Shown: one piece after another, positions 46,037 to 54,387 of the stretch
Position numbering within the stretch: position 1 is the stretch's first letter
How the letters are laid out: each line of letters opens with the position of its first letter
Source: Chloroflexota bacterium
GTDB taxonomy: Bacteria > Chloroflexota > Anaerolineae > Anaerolineales > UBA4823
DNA: 64,000 nt
Assembly: GCA_029557965.1 (NCBI GenBank)
Contig: JAKQIM010000043.1
Span: forward strand, 1-64,000
Direction of reading: 5' to 3'
Position numbers and translations under genes: made by a program
Notes under the pieces: generated by a model
Database searches by the model: none
What the model was told of the DNA's origin: nothing
What the model saw: the letters and a program-made list of their open reading frames with translations, nothing else

Positions 46037-47164
46037 TTAGAGACACTCCTGGTACAGTGAAAGGAGGCGCTCGAACCACGGGCGGGTGTGGTAGTGGGCT
46101 TCGGCGTGCTGCCGGGCTGCCTGGCCCAGGCGAGCGCGCTGCTCAGGGTCGTGCAGCAAATCGATCACCGCGGCAGCAAGTTGATCGGGCTGGTGCGGAG
46201 GAACAAGCCGGCCTGTGCCGGGCGAGAGTACGAGGGGGTTTTCGCCCACGCTGGTCACCACGCAGGGCAGGCCGGCCATCATTGCCTCTAACAGGGCCAG
46301 GGGCAGGCCCTCCCAATGGGAGGCGCTGACGAAGAGGTCGCTGGCTGCCAACAAGGCCGGCACATCTGTGCGCGCGCCCAATAAAATTACGCTGCTGCCC
46401 AGCCCCAGGGCTTCGGCCTGGGCTTGCAGGTCGGTGCGCAGCGGGCCATCGCCCGCAATGACCAGGGCCACGCCTGGGCAGGCCGAGCGCACCACAGCCA
46501 GGGCATCTAACAAGTCGGCATAGCCCTTGGGAATCGAGAGCCGCCCTACGGCGATCATCAATGGGCGTTCGGCATTGCCGGCGGCATTACCGGTGATGCT
46601 TTGGCGCAGGGCCAGGCGCTCGGCAGCAGATAGGGCGGCAGGGGCGGGCACAGCGTTGGGGATGACCGTGATGGGCTTGTTCCCCAGGCGAGGCTGGTGG
46701 GCCTGGGCCACGCTGTGCCCAACCGCAATCACGCGCCGTGCGCCCAGGCGCAGCCCCCAGGCTTCCAGGCGCTGGCGCCCGGCATGATAATGGCGGGCCT
46801 CCTGGCTGACGGAGTGCAGGGTGCCGATCACCGGCAAGCCCGCCAGGCGGCCTGCCAATACCCCGATGATGTTGGCGTAGGTGAGGTGAGTGTGCAGGAT
46901 GTCAAACTGCCCCTGGCGCAAGAAGCGGGCAATCCGCAGGATGCGGCCCGGTGAGAGCAGGCCTTGGCCCGTGAAATAGACCACCTGGGCTTGCAAGCTG
47001 CGTAGCTCAGCCTCCACCGGCGAGGCAGGGATTTGTTTCAGGCCGATCACAGCCAGGGGCAGGTCGTGTGCCTGGGCCTCGGCTGCAAAGTTGACCAACA
47101 GCTTTTCGGCGCCGCCAACTTTGATCGAGTCGATCATCTGTACGATGCGCAGGGGCTGGTTCAC
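46037..47164 (-). CDS. Glycosyltransferase family 4 protein
   Basis: A 375-residue GT4 enzyme. RIVQMIDSIKVGGAEKLLVN opens the acceptor domain, HTHLTYANIIGVLAG follows, and the donor domain shows AVGRLSIPKGYADLLDALAV, VSASHWEGLPLALLEAMMAG and LVLSPGTGRLVPP. This is the layout of glycosyltransferases extending undecaprenyl-linked repeat units. It overlaps the flippase gene by four bases. Specificity unknown. Confidence 0.94.
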   Translation of the reverse strand: MNQPLRIVQMIDSIKVGGAEKLLVNFAAEAQAHDLPLAVIGLKQIPASPVEAELRSLQAQVVYFTGQGLLSPGRILRIARFLRQGQFDILHTHLTYANIIGVLAGRLAGLPVIGTLHSVSQEARHYHAGRQRLEAWGLRLGARRVIAVGHSVAQAHQPRLGNKPITVIPNAVPAPAALSAAERLALRQSITGNAAGNAERPLMIAVGRLSIPKGYADLLDALAVVRSACPGVALVIAGDGPLRTDLQAQAEALGLGSSVILLGARTDVPALLAASDLFVSASHWEGLPLALLEAMMAGLPCVVTSVGENPLVLSPGTGRLVPPHQPDQLAAAVIDLLHDPEQRARLGQAARQHAEAHYHTRPWFERLLSLYQECL

Positions 47165-48642
47165 AGGGCGGCTCCGGTACTTTTACGTTTGAAGGCGGCC
47201 TTGAGGGTCTCAATGGCGCCTTGCAGCAAGGGGCGGTGGAAGAGCCACAGCGCGCCGCTGTAGATAGCCATGCCAACGCTGACGCTCGCAATCAACTGTG
47301 CCCAATGGTTGGCGGTGTTCAATACCGTTAAGGTTGCCAAAACGCCGGCAGACATCAGGGCGCCGTTCACGAATGCGGGGCGCAGCGTAGCAAGGATGGT
47401 CTGGAAAGGGGTGTGCAGCATGCGGCTGGCAATGTACAGCTCGAAGATGCCCGAGACAAAGGCCACCGCAGCATGCGTCCAGCCGACGGCGGTGATGGTG
47501 CCGGGCCCCAAGATAGCCCAGAGCAGGGCGGGGATCAAGACGATGGCGCGCAGGATGGAGATTTGGGTCAAAACGATGGGCCGGCCCTGGGCTTTGTAAA
47601 CATCGCCAGCATTGTAGGCCAGCGAAAGCATGACAGAATAAATGGAGATAGCCTGCATGACCGGGATGGCTTCGATCCACTTTTCGGTGAAGAAGGCCAA
47701 CACCAGGGGGCGCGCCACCAGGGCCATGCCCAGGCCCATTGGCACCGTCACCAGCGAGACGTAACGGGTGGTGGTTAAGAAGCCGCGCTGCAGGGCCTGG
47801 GGATCTTCGCGCATGCGGGCATAGACCGGGAAGATGACTTTGCTGATGACATCGCAGAACTGCATCACCAACAGATCGGGGAAGCGGAAGGCCACGGTGT
47901 ACACACCCAGGGCCGCAGCGCCCAAGAAACGCCCCACCAGCAGGTAGTCGGCATTGTTCAAGGTGATGCCCAAGGCATCTACCGAGACGATGTTCAGCCC
48001 GTAAGACAGCAAGGGCCGGACGAGGGATTTGGCAAATTGGAAGGATGGCCGCCAGGGCATGATGCGCCACAGCACCACCACCGATAAGGCGCGCCCCACG
48101 ATCTGCCCGATGATCAGGCTCCAGGCGCCAAAGCCCAAGAGGGCTAAGATGATGGATGCCAGCCCTTTGCTGATGGCTTTGACGAAATCGGGGATGAATT
48201 TGCGTCCGAAGGAGAGCTCTTTGCGCAGCAGGGTATCGTGGATGCTGCCCAGGGCTGAGATGGGGAAGACCAATGCCAGGGCACGCGTGACCGGCACGGC
48301 GCGCGGGTCTTGGAAGAAGCTGCCAACCAGCGGCGCGCCAAAGAAGGTGACCAGAAATAAAAGAATGCCAATGCCAATATTCAGCCAGAAGGCTGTGATC
48401 CGCGCCTTGGGATTGTCGCGGTGGTAGATCAACGCCGGGCCAATGCCCAGGTCACTGAGTACTTCGAGGAAGCTGATCACCACCGTGGCATAGCCAGCTA
48501 CCCCAAATTCCTCTTCAACCAGCAGGCGCGCCAGGATAACAGTGCTCAAGAAAACCATCAGCTTGCCGCTGTAGAAAGACGCGTACGTCCAAAACGTGCC
48601 GCGCAGGGTGGCTTTCGCCAGGTCGGGGGAGGAATCAGGCAT
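47161..48642 (-). CDS. Oligosaccharide flippase (Wzx-type, MOP superfamily)
   Basis: A 493-residue membrane protein with 12-14 hydrophobic segments that should move lipid-linked repeat units across the cytoplasmic membrane. It begins with a soluble helix then TLRGTFWTYASFYSGKLMVF, and includes LLVEEEFGVAGYATVVISFL, LNNADYLLVGRFLGAAALGV and KVIFPVYARMREDP, segments typical of the lipopolysaccharide/Wzx-like MOP exporters. It overlaps the polymerase gene by eight bases. Its presence makes the locus a Wzx/Wzy-type system rather than an ABC- or synthase-type one. Confidence 0.92.
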   Translation of the reverse strand: MPDSSPDLAKATLRGTFWTYASFYSGKLMVFLSTVILARLLVEEEFGVAGYATVVISFLEVLSDLGIGPALIYHRDNPKARITAFWLNIGIGILLFLVTFFGAPLVGSFFQDPRAVPVTRALALVFPISALGSIHDTLLRKELSFGRKFIPDFVKAISKGLASIILALLGFGAWSLIIGQIVGRALSVVVLWRIMPWRPSFQFAKSLVRPLLSYGLNIVSVDALGITLNNADYLLVGRFLGAAALGVYTVAFRFPDLLVMQFCDVISKVIFPVYARMREDPQALQRGFLTTTRYVSLVTVPMGLGMALVARPLVLAFFTEKWIEAIPVMQAISIYSVMLSLAYNAGDVYKAQGRPIVLTQISILRAIVLIPALLWAILGPGTITAVGWTHAAVAFVSGIFELYIASRMLHTPFQTILATLRPAFVNGALMSAGVLATLTVLNTANHWAQLIASVSVGMAIYSGALWLFHRPLLQGAIETLKAAFKRKSTGAAL

Positions 48643-50167
48643 AAGAAGAGCCCGGGTTCACCCTGGCAAGGGTATTCTTGGCGATCTGGGGCAAGGATAA
48701 TGCGATGCCGATCAAGAGATAAAAGAAGCGTGGATAAGCGCCGTGGATGAAGAAAGCCGCACTCAGGTAACCGATCATGGCGATGATCAATGATGCTACC
48801 AGGTCTGCCTCGGGATGCAGGCCTGCCTTGAGGAAGGCCAGGCGAGATTTGTGCATGCAAGAGAAGACTGACCACAGGATGGCGCTGAAGATCAAGATGC
48901 CAGCCATGCCGTTCTCAGCCGCTACTTCAAGGAACAGGTTATGCGGCTCGCGAGCTTCGGTGCGCGGATCGTAGCCGATGCGGCGCGAGTATTCCTGGTA
49001 TAAGGTGGGGTAATTGCCCACACCTACACCCAATACGGGATGATCGGCAAACATTTGGATGCCCACCAACAGTTCACTGGCCCGGCCGCGAAAAGAGACC
49101 TCAGAGCGCACGTCATTTTGGCCAGAAAACAGATCGGCAACGGAGAGCAGGCGTTCGGTATAGGTGGCGGGGATCAGGCGCAGCAAGCCGGCGCCCATCA
49201 CGAGGATCAGGGCTACCTCAATGGGGCGGGGCGGGCGAAAGACTGCCATGGCAACCAGCATGATCAGCAAGGCCACAAAGGCGCCGCGCGAATAGCTGAA
49301 CATGACGGTGAGGGCGCAGACGGCAAAGGCCCAAAGAGCCAGGAGGCGCAGTGGCACAGATTTCTCTGCACCGGCGCGCATCACTGCCAGGGGGATGAGA
49401 ACCAGCATGATCTGGGCAAAGAAGTTGGGGTCTCCAATTGGCCCTCCGACCCGGCCTCCTTCGGTGGTGCCCACCAGGTTCAATACAGGGGCCTGCCCAA
49501 ACCCCCAAAAGGCATTATTCCAGTCGCTGGTCAAGAATTGGTACACGCTGATGCTGCCCATCAAGATACCCGCCACCAACAGCATCCAAACAGCCCCCCG
49601 CAAGGTGGCAATGTTTTGCATTAATACGACGATGATGACGGTGATGATGGCATCTTTGATGAAATCGCTAAGCGCCTCGCGGGCGGCCCAAAAATCTGAG
49701 GCATAGAGGAGGGAGGTAAAGATCACCAGGCCGTACACGCCCATCAGCACTGTCGGGCGTACCCATCCCTGGGGCTGTTCTTGATATAAGGCCCAGCGCA
49801 CCAGGATGGCGGCAATGAGCAGGGCTACCAGGGGCTTGGCGATGGAGGGGGCGCCGTGATACTCGATCAGCACGTCTGAGAGCCGGGTGTAGGTGGCAAA
49901 AATGAACGCTAATAGACCCAGGTCCGGGCGAATGATGGTCAGGATGGCTACGATCACACCTGCAATGGCGGCCGCGGTGACCAGCGGCCCCAAGAAGCGC
50001 GAGACAGCCAGGGCTGTGCCAGTGCCGGTGATGAAAGCCAGGAAGGCAAAACCCAGCGAGAGCCAGCTCACATGGAATGATTTGGCCTGGCGGGCAAGGG
50101 GTGGGTGCCTATTGCTCTGCCCTGTAGATTGCCAGGCAGGCAAGGCTTTGAACAGAACAGCTTTCAA
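48635..50167 (-). CDS. O-antigen ligase/polymerase-like membrane protein (Wzy/WaaL type)
   Basis: A 510-residue protein with about twelve membrane segments and a large outer loop (around 340-410) containing ELLVGIQMFADHPVLGVGVG and REPHNLFLEVAAENGMAGIL. The HN and GVG patterns of this loop mark the Wzy_C/WaaL family. In a Wzx/Wzy locus it should join repeat units into the chain; transfer to a protein or wall acceptor is the other possibility. It starts three bases after the chain-length protein gene, which regulates polymerases of this type. Confidence 0.92.
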   Translation of the reverse strand: MKAVLFKALPAWQSTGQSNRHPPLARQAKSFHVSWLSLGFAFLAFITGTGTALAVSRFLGPLVTAAAIAGVIVAILTIIRPDLGLLAFIFATYTRLSDVLIEYHGAPSIAKPLVALLIAAILVRWALYQEQPQGWVRPTVLMGVYGLVIFTSLLYASDFWAAREALSDFIKDAIITVIIVVLMQNIATLRGAVWMLLVAGILMGSISVYQFLTSDWNNAFWGFGQAPVLNLVGTTEGGRVGGPIGDPNFFAQIMLVLIPLAVMRAGAEKSVPLRLLALWAFAVCALTVMFSYSRGAFVALLIMLVAMAVFRPPRPIEVALILVMGAGLLRLIPATYTERLLSVADLFSGQNDVRSEVSFRGRASELLVGIQMFADHPVLGVGVGNYPTLYQEYSRRIGYDPRTEAREPHNLFLEVAAENGMAGILIFSAILWSVFSCMHKSRLAFLKAGLHPEADLVASLIIAMIGYLSAAFFIHGAYPRFFYLLIGIALSLPQIAKNTLARVNPGSSYA

Positions 50168-50170
50168 AGC

Positions 50171-51301
50171 TTAAGCTTCCTCTGCCAGCACCACTGGGCA
50201 CTGCGTGCCCCTTTTGTCACGCCCTTGCAGGAGTGCGGTTTCTAGTGCTTTGGTGGTGCGCTCGACCAGGCTTTGAACGGAGCTATTGTTTTCATAGGTG
50301 GCAACCCCAACATAAGGCTCAAGGTTGAGGGTTTCATTGGCGTTAAAAACACCGTTTTCTAGAATGATGGGGGTAGAGAGAGCCTGGCAAATGCGTTTGA
50401 GCGTTCGGATTGCGGCCGTGCCGGGCGTGGCAGGCAGCAAAATGGCGAAGCAGAGATCATCCCAGCGCCCAACGATGTCACCGCCGCGCAGCTCTTTGCG
50501 CAGGATGGTTGCCACCTGGCGCAGCAGGGGCTGCATCAGCGGCTGGGGCAGGGTATCGATCAGGTCTTTCAGGCCGTTCATCTGGATCATCGCCAGTGAA
50601 AGCACCCCCTCAGGACGCTGCGCTACCTCATCCTCCAGTACATGTTGGAAATGACGGCGGTTATAAGCCCCTGATGCGCCGTCGAGGTTGCGGCGTTGGC
50701 GGTAGGCATCCAGGGGAATGCGGATCTGTTCGCTCAAGATGGCTAACCCAACTCCCACAACAGCCCCCAATACCAATGACAGCCCGGCATCGCGAATGGG
50801 TTGAGGGCTGGTGGGCTCGGTGGGCGCGGCGGCTGGGTCGAGCAGGTTGATATCGTAGATCTGGTAATAGGTTTTGATGTAATCAATGCCGCGCTGGCCC
50901 ACGCTGTTGGCCAATAGGGCTGTGAGTTGGGGATCTGGGCCTTCTACTGAAAGCTCGAGGATGTTGGCATCGGGCAGGACTACCGCAGAGATCTCGTAAC
51001 TGCTCAAGTCATCGGCGTTCAATCCCAGTGCCACGCTGGTCTCTTGAAAGATGCGCGAGCTTTGCATAAACTCGGCATAGGTCGAGACCACCGACCGTTT
51101 GTCGAGTGTGTCCAGGCTGTTTAGAACATCGGCGGCTTTGATTAACTCGGGGTTAGGGCTGACCACGAAGCGGGCGCTGGCCTGGTAAATGGGTGTGGCA
51201 AGGTAGGCCGATATCAGGGCCACATTCAAAGCTGCCAGGGCCGTGATGGCAATGATCCACCATCCGCGCTGCAGCATGCGTAAATAATACCGTAATTCCA
51301 T
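50171..51301 (-). CDS. Wzz-type chain-length determinant fused to a degenerate GGDEF domain
   Basis: A 376-residue membrane protein. Residues 1-190 are a Wzz-like module: first membrane segment (about 15-35) after MELRYYLRMLQRGWWII, periplasm-side domain with YQASARFVVSPNPELI, and the second segment (about 170-190) preceded by a Pro-rich turn. No Wzc-type tyrosine kinase follows. Instead residues about 205-370 form a GGDEF fold: DGASGAYNRRHF, KELRGGDIVGRW and LEPYVGVATYEN. The catalytic GGDEF reads DDLCF, so it cannot make c-di-GMP, yet RGGD sits where the RxxD inhibitory site binds that nucleotide. I infer a PelD-like c-di-GMP receptor controlling chain length. Confidence 0.88.
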   Translation of the reverse strand: MELRYYLRMLQRGWWIIAITALAALNVALISAYLATPIYQASARFVVSPNPELIKAADVLNSLDTLDKRSVVSTYAEFMQSSRIFQETSVALGLNADDLSSYEISAVVLPDANILELSVEGPDPQLTALLANSVGQRGIDYIKTYYQIYDINLLDPAAAPTEPTSPQPIRDAGLSLVLGAVVGVGLAILSEQIRIPLDAYRQRRNLDGASGAYNRRHFQHVLEDEVAQRPEGVLSLAMIQMNGLKDLIDTLPQPLMQPLLRQVATILRKELRGGDIVGRWDDLCFAILLPATPGTAAIRTLKRICQALSTPIILENGVFNANETLNLEPYVGVATYENNSSVQSLVERTTKALETALLQGRDKRGTQCPVVLAEEA

Positions 51302-51334
51302 TGTGGTTATTCTCCTTGGCTGGCCTTGTCAATT

Positions 51335-52585
51335 TCATCCGCCGGTCACCGTGCGGAACAGGGCTGCCAGTTGTCGAACATTGGCTTGCAGCTCGAATTC
51401 TTGCAATACCAAAGAACGCCCAGCAGCAGCCAGGTTAGAGGCCGCCGCGGGCTGCTGGTACACTTCAATCATTGCATCAGCCAGGGCCTGTGCATCACCA
51501 GGTGGAACAAGGTAGCCGGTTTTGCCAGGCTGGATCAACTCAGGGATACCCGAGATCGATGTGGCAATGCAGGGCACCTGACAAGCCAGGGCTTCCATCA
51601 ACGAGACCGGAATCCCCTCCATCTTACCTGAGGCGGTGATGATGCTGGGCTGAACGTAGCAATCGGCCTGCGAAAGCCGCTTGGCAACCTGAGATTGCAC
51701 GAGAGGACCCGTTAACTCAACGTGGTCTGCCAACCCCAAATCGTTGATCTGTTTCTCAAGCCTGGGCCGTTCCTCGCCGCCGCCGATGATCTGGCAGTGG
51801 AAGGGGATGCCGCGTTGGGCCAGGTACTGGCAGGCCTGGATGAGGTGTTTTTGACCTTTATAGGGTTGGAGACTGCCAATCGATAGGATCCGCAGGGGTG
51901 TAGAACGCTCGAGAACAATGGGCCGCGCCGGGTAAAGGTTTGGCTCGATACCGCAGTGGATCACGTGGATCTTCGGTTGTATCCATTCGCCCAATAAATT
52001 GGTTAAATATTGCCGATTATACTCTGATATAGCAACTATGAAAGAAGCAGAGCGCAGCTTGGTGGAGAGCATGGCTGTGCGCACGAAGATATCGTGGGCG
52101 TGTACCGTGACACTGTAACTCAGGCCGGTCAGGCGGTGAATGAGCCAGGCCATCAGGGCGGGGTGGCTGCCATAGTGGGCATGGACGTGGCTGACATTCT
52201 CCTTTTTCATTGCGTGCGCCATCCAGACGGCCTGAGGTAAGATGGCAACTGCGCGCAGCAAAAAATTGGGGCTGGAGCGGTTTTCGCGCAGCACTTGAGC
52301 CCACAGACCGGCATAGGCGCGCGGGTGGCGAAAGCATAAGCGGCTATTATCGCGCAAGACGGGCAAAGAGAGGATGGGCGTCCAGCGAACGCGTTCCAGC
52401 CAGGGGCGGGCCTCCGGATGGATGACGGCTTGTTTTTGATAGATCAGGGGATATAAGGCTACTTCCCAGCTCTGTGCGCCGTCTGCTTCGCCGCGCTGCT
52501 GCTCTAAGGCAATCATCTCCCGCAAGATGAAGGTCTCGGGCAGATGGGGAAAACGTGACATTACATAAGCGATCTTAGGGGGCAT
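51335..52585 (-). CDS. Glycosyltransferase family 4 protein
   Basis: A 416-residue GT4 enzyme of the exopolysaccharide type. It opens with KIAYVMSRFPHLPETFILRE, has VSHVHAHYGSHPALMAWLIH and the donor-site motifs ILSIGSLQPYKGQKHLIQAC, VQPSIITASGKMEGIPVSLM and LIQPGKTGYLVPPGDAQALA. Enzymes with this start (PETFILRE) often add colanic-acid-like or EPS side sugars. It lies three bases after the initiating sugar transferase gene, so it may add the second or third sugar. Confidence 0.94.
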   Translation of the reverse strand: MPPKIAYVMSRFPHLPETFILREMIALEQQRGEADGAQSWEVALYPLIYQKQAVIHPEARPWLERVRWTPILSLPVLRDNSRLCFRHPRAYAGLWAQVLRENRSSPNFLLRAVAILPQAVWMAHAMKKENVSHVHAHYGSHPALMAWLIHRLTGLSYSVTVHAHDIFVRTAMLSTKLRSASFIVAISEYNRQYLTNLLGEWIQPKIHVIHCGIEPNLYPARPIVLERSTPLRILSIGSLQPYKGQKHLIQACQYLAQRGIPFHCQIIGGGEERPRLEKQINDLGLADHVELTGPLVQSQVAKRLSQADCYVQPSIITASGKMEGIPVSLMEALACQVPCIATSISGIPELIQPGKTGYLVPPGDAQALADAMIEVYQQPAAASNLAAAGRSLVLQEFELQANVRQLAALFRTVTGG

Positions 52586-52588
52586 GGT

Positions 52589-53302
52589 TCAGTGCGCGCC
52601 GCGCTGTTTGAGGGCGGCAAAAACCGTCAGGAACAAGATAACGATATCGAGAGAGATACAGCGGTGTTCAATGTATGCGATATCCATCCGCAGGCGGTCG
52701 TCGAACTCGCTCTCGCCGCGCCCAATGATCTGCCACAAGCCAGTCAGCCCAGGTTGCACATCCAGGCGCTCGGTGTGCCAGAGATCGTAGGTTTCTGTGC
52801 CGAAGGAAGTGGGGCGGGGGCCAACCAGGCTCATTTCGCCTTTGAGCACATTGAACAACTGGGGGAGTTCATCCAGGCTGGTTTTGCGCAGAATGCGCCC
52901 AACGCGTGTGATGCGCGGGTCGTTGGTGATCTTGAAATCGGGCCACTGCAGTTCATTCAGGTGGGCATACTTGAGCTTTAGTTCCTCAGCATTCATCACC
53001 ATGCTGCGGAACTTGTACATCTTGAAACGTTTGCCCCCTTTGCCCGTGCGCAGTTGGTGGAATATGACCGTGCCGCGCGGCTCTTGTATTTTGATCAGCA
53101 GGGTAATCAATCCCATCAGTGGCAGCCAGGCAGGCGACAGCAGCAGCACAATGGCAATATCCATGAAACGCTTGGCTGCCAGGTAGGCTGGTATGTTCAG
53201 CAGGCTTTTGGCAGGGTCAAAGTGTTCCAGCCAGGTATAGCTGGCATCAGAAAGCCTGGCGTGGGCATCAGAAATCTTGGGAGTGGTTGAAATACTTGAC
53301 AT
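52589..53302 (-). CDS. Undecaprenyl-phosphate sugar-phosphotransferase (initiating transferase)
   Basis: A 237-residue monotopic membrane enzyme that starts the repeat unit by moving a sugar-1-phosphate to undecaprenyl phosphate. The re-entrant membrane helix (about 46-66, AIVLLLSPAWLPLMGLITLL) precedes KMYKFRSMVMNAEE, the catalytic Asp-Glu in KTSLDELPQLFNVLKGEMSL, and VGPRPTSFGTETYDLW plus VQPGLTGLWQIIGRGE. Only the short C-terminal domain form is present, as in PglC/PssY types. It is the second gene of the locus, 23 bases after the TM-GGDEF gene. Confidence 0.96.
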   Translation of the reverse strand: MSSISTTPKISDAHARLSDASYTWLEHFDPAKSLLNIPAYLAAKRFMDIAIVLLLSPAWLPLMGLITLLIKIQEPRGTVIFHQLRTGKGGKRFKMYKFRSMVMNAEELKLKYAHLNELQWPDFKITNDPRITRVGRILRKTSLDELPQLFNVLKGEMSLVGPRPTSFGTETYDLWHTERLDVQPGLTGLWQIIGRGESEFDDRLRMDIAYIEHRCISLDIVILFLTVFAALKQRGAH

Positions 53303-53325
53303 AGGCAGACCTCAGGCGTGCACGG

Positions 53326-54159
53326 TTAGGTGATGGGGGCTTCCATTTGCAGCTCAGCCTGCTGGAGCATTTCTTCAAAGGTTAGGGCATCGTCGGGAAA
53401 GTTGGAAGCACCGATCTTTAAGGTCAGGTTCAAGTTCTGCCCGGCAGTTTCTTTGATCCGGCTTGTCAAAGCCTGGATGCCATCCCGGGTTGTTTCTGGG
53501 CAAATGACCACAAACCAGCCGTTCTGATCGTGTTCGAGCACCAGGTCTGTGCGGCGTGCTTCATTCATTATCAGGCGTGCCAGGCTGGTGGATAGATAGC
53601 GGTTGAGCATGTTATTCTGAATCTCTTGGACGGTCTGCTGTAGCCGCCTTTGGAATGAGCTGGCAGTCGGCTGGACAAGGAGGATAGAGAGCGGGCGGTT
53701 GTAGCGGCGGCTGCGGATGAACTCCGTCTTGATATCTTCTAACGCTTCAGACATTCTAAGGACGCGCTGTTGAGAGGATGGAAAGGTCACGCGCTCGACG
53801 ACGGCTTCCAACTCGCCCAAGAACTTGAGCAGTTCATAAGTGGCGTAGATCGAGACGATGAGCAAGAACAGCTCCGTCATGGTCAGGTAGGTGTTCAGCC
53901 CGCCTATCAAAGGAACACTCCTGAAGACCAGCAGCCGCAAGGCAAAATAGATGGCGATCCAAAATGCCAGGATGGCATAGATTGAAAAGCGGCGTGTGAT
54001 GGGAATGGCAATCATCGTTACAACAGCTACCAGCAGTTGAACATAGACAAATGATTGGATGTCAATTAAGTTCTCTTGTCCAAAATCCAGACGTTCAATA
54101 TTATAAGCAAACGCCATGAACAAGATCAGGATCAGGAGTGATTTCCGCAGACTGGTCAT
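53326..54159 (-). CDS. Membrane protein with degenerate GGDEF-like domain at the head of the EPS locus
   Basis: A 277-residue protein: four or five membrane segments (to about residue 120), a coiled linker (ELEAVVERVTFPSSQQ) and a GGDEF-like domain (about 150-270). The domain has FIRSRRYNRPLSILLVQP, ARRTDLVLEHDQNGWFVVIC and LKIGASNFPDDALTFEEM, the last typical of the GGDEF C-terminal end. The GGDEF signature itself reads DQNGW, so it should not be catalytic; RRTD keeps the RxxD pattern of the inhibitory site. The start is uncertain: ATG 54159 is chosen because a possible -10 box lies upstream, while the frame extends to 54288. Confidence 0.8.
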   Translation of the reverse strand: MTSLRKSLLILILFMAFAYNIERLDFGQENLIDIQSFVYVQLLVAVVTMIAIPITRRFSIYAILAFWIAIYFALRLLVFRSVPLIGGLNTYLTMTELFLLIVSIYATYELLKFLGELEAVVERVTFPSSQQRVLRMSEALEDIKTEFIRSRRYNRPLSILLVQPTASSFQRRLQQTVQEIQNNMLNRYLSTSLARLIMNEARRTDLVLEHDQNGWFVVICPETTRDGIQALTSRIKETAGQNLNLTLKIGASNFPDDALTFEEMLQQAELQMEAPIT

Positions 54160-54235
54160 AACCCAATACACACATTCTAAATTGGTTGATGTGGGGGTAT
54201 CGACGATTCCCCCCGATGAATTGTTTGATGAAATA

Positions 54236-54241
54236 AGTATA
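54236..54241 (-). promoter_or_regulatory. Weak candidate -10 box for the EPS locus
   Basis: TATACT on the minus strand lies about 75 bases before the ATG at 54159, but no good -35 box accompanies it. The start of the first EPS gene depends on it: if it is real, the longer reading frame to 54288 is not translated. Confidence 0.3.
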
Positions 54242-54305
54242 ACACCTGAATCAGCGATAATCCCTCTCAGAGTGGTAAGGATGTGCAAGAATTCATGTTA
54301 ATTAT

Positions 54306-54334
54306 GTGTCAAGATGCTTGCTTTGAGATATAAT
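54306..54334 (+). promoter_or_regulatory. Promoter of the duplicated GRAM-like gene
   Basis: GTGTCA at 54306-54311 and a perfect TATAAT at 54329-54334 are 17 bases apart. The gene's ribosome site AAGGAGG and ATG at 54388 follow at a suitable distance (about 47 bases of leader). Confidence 0.6.
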
Positions 54335-54387
54335 CTTTCTGATCAAATGACGAATGTCCAGCAGTCAGCTTTAAGAAGGAGGAATGC

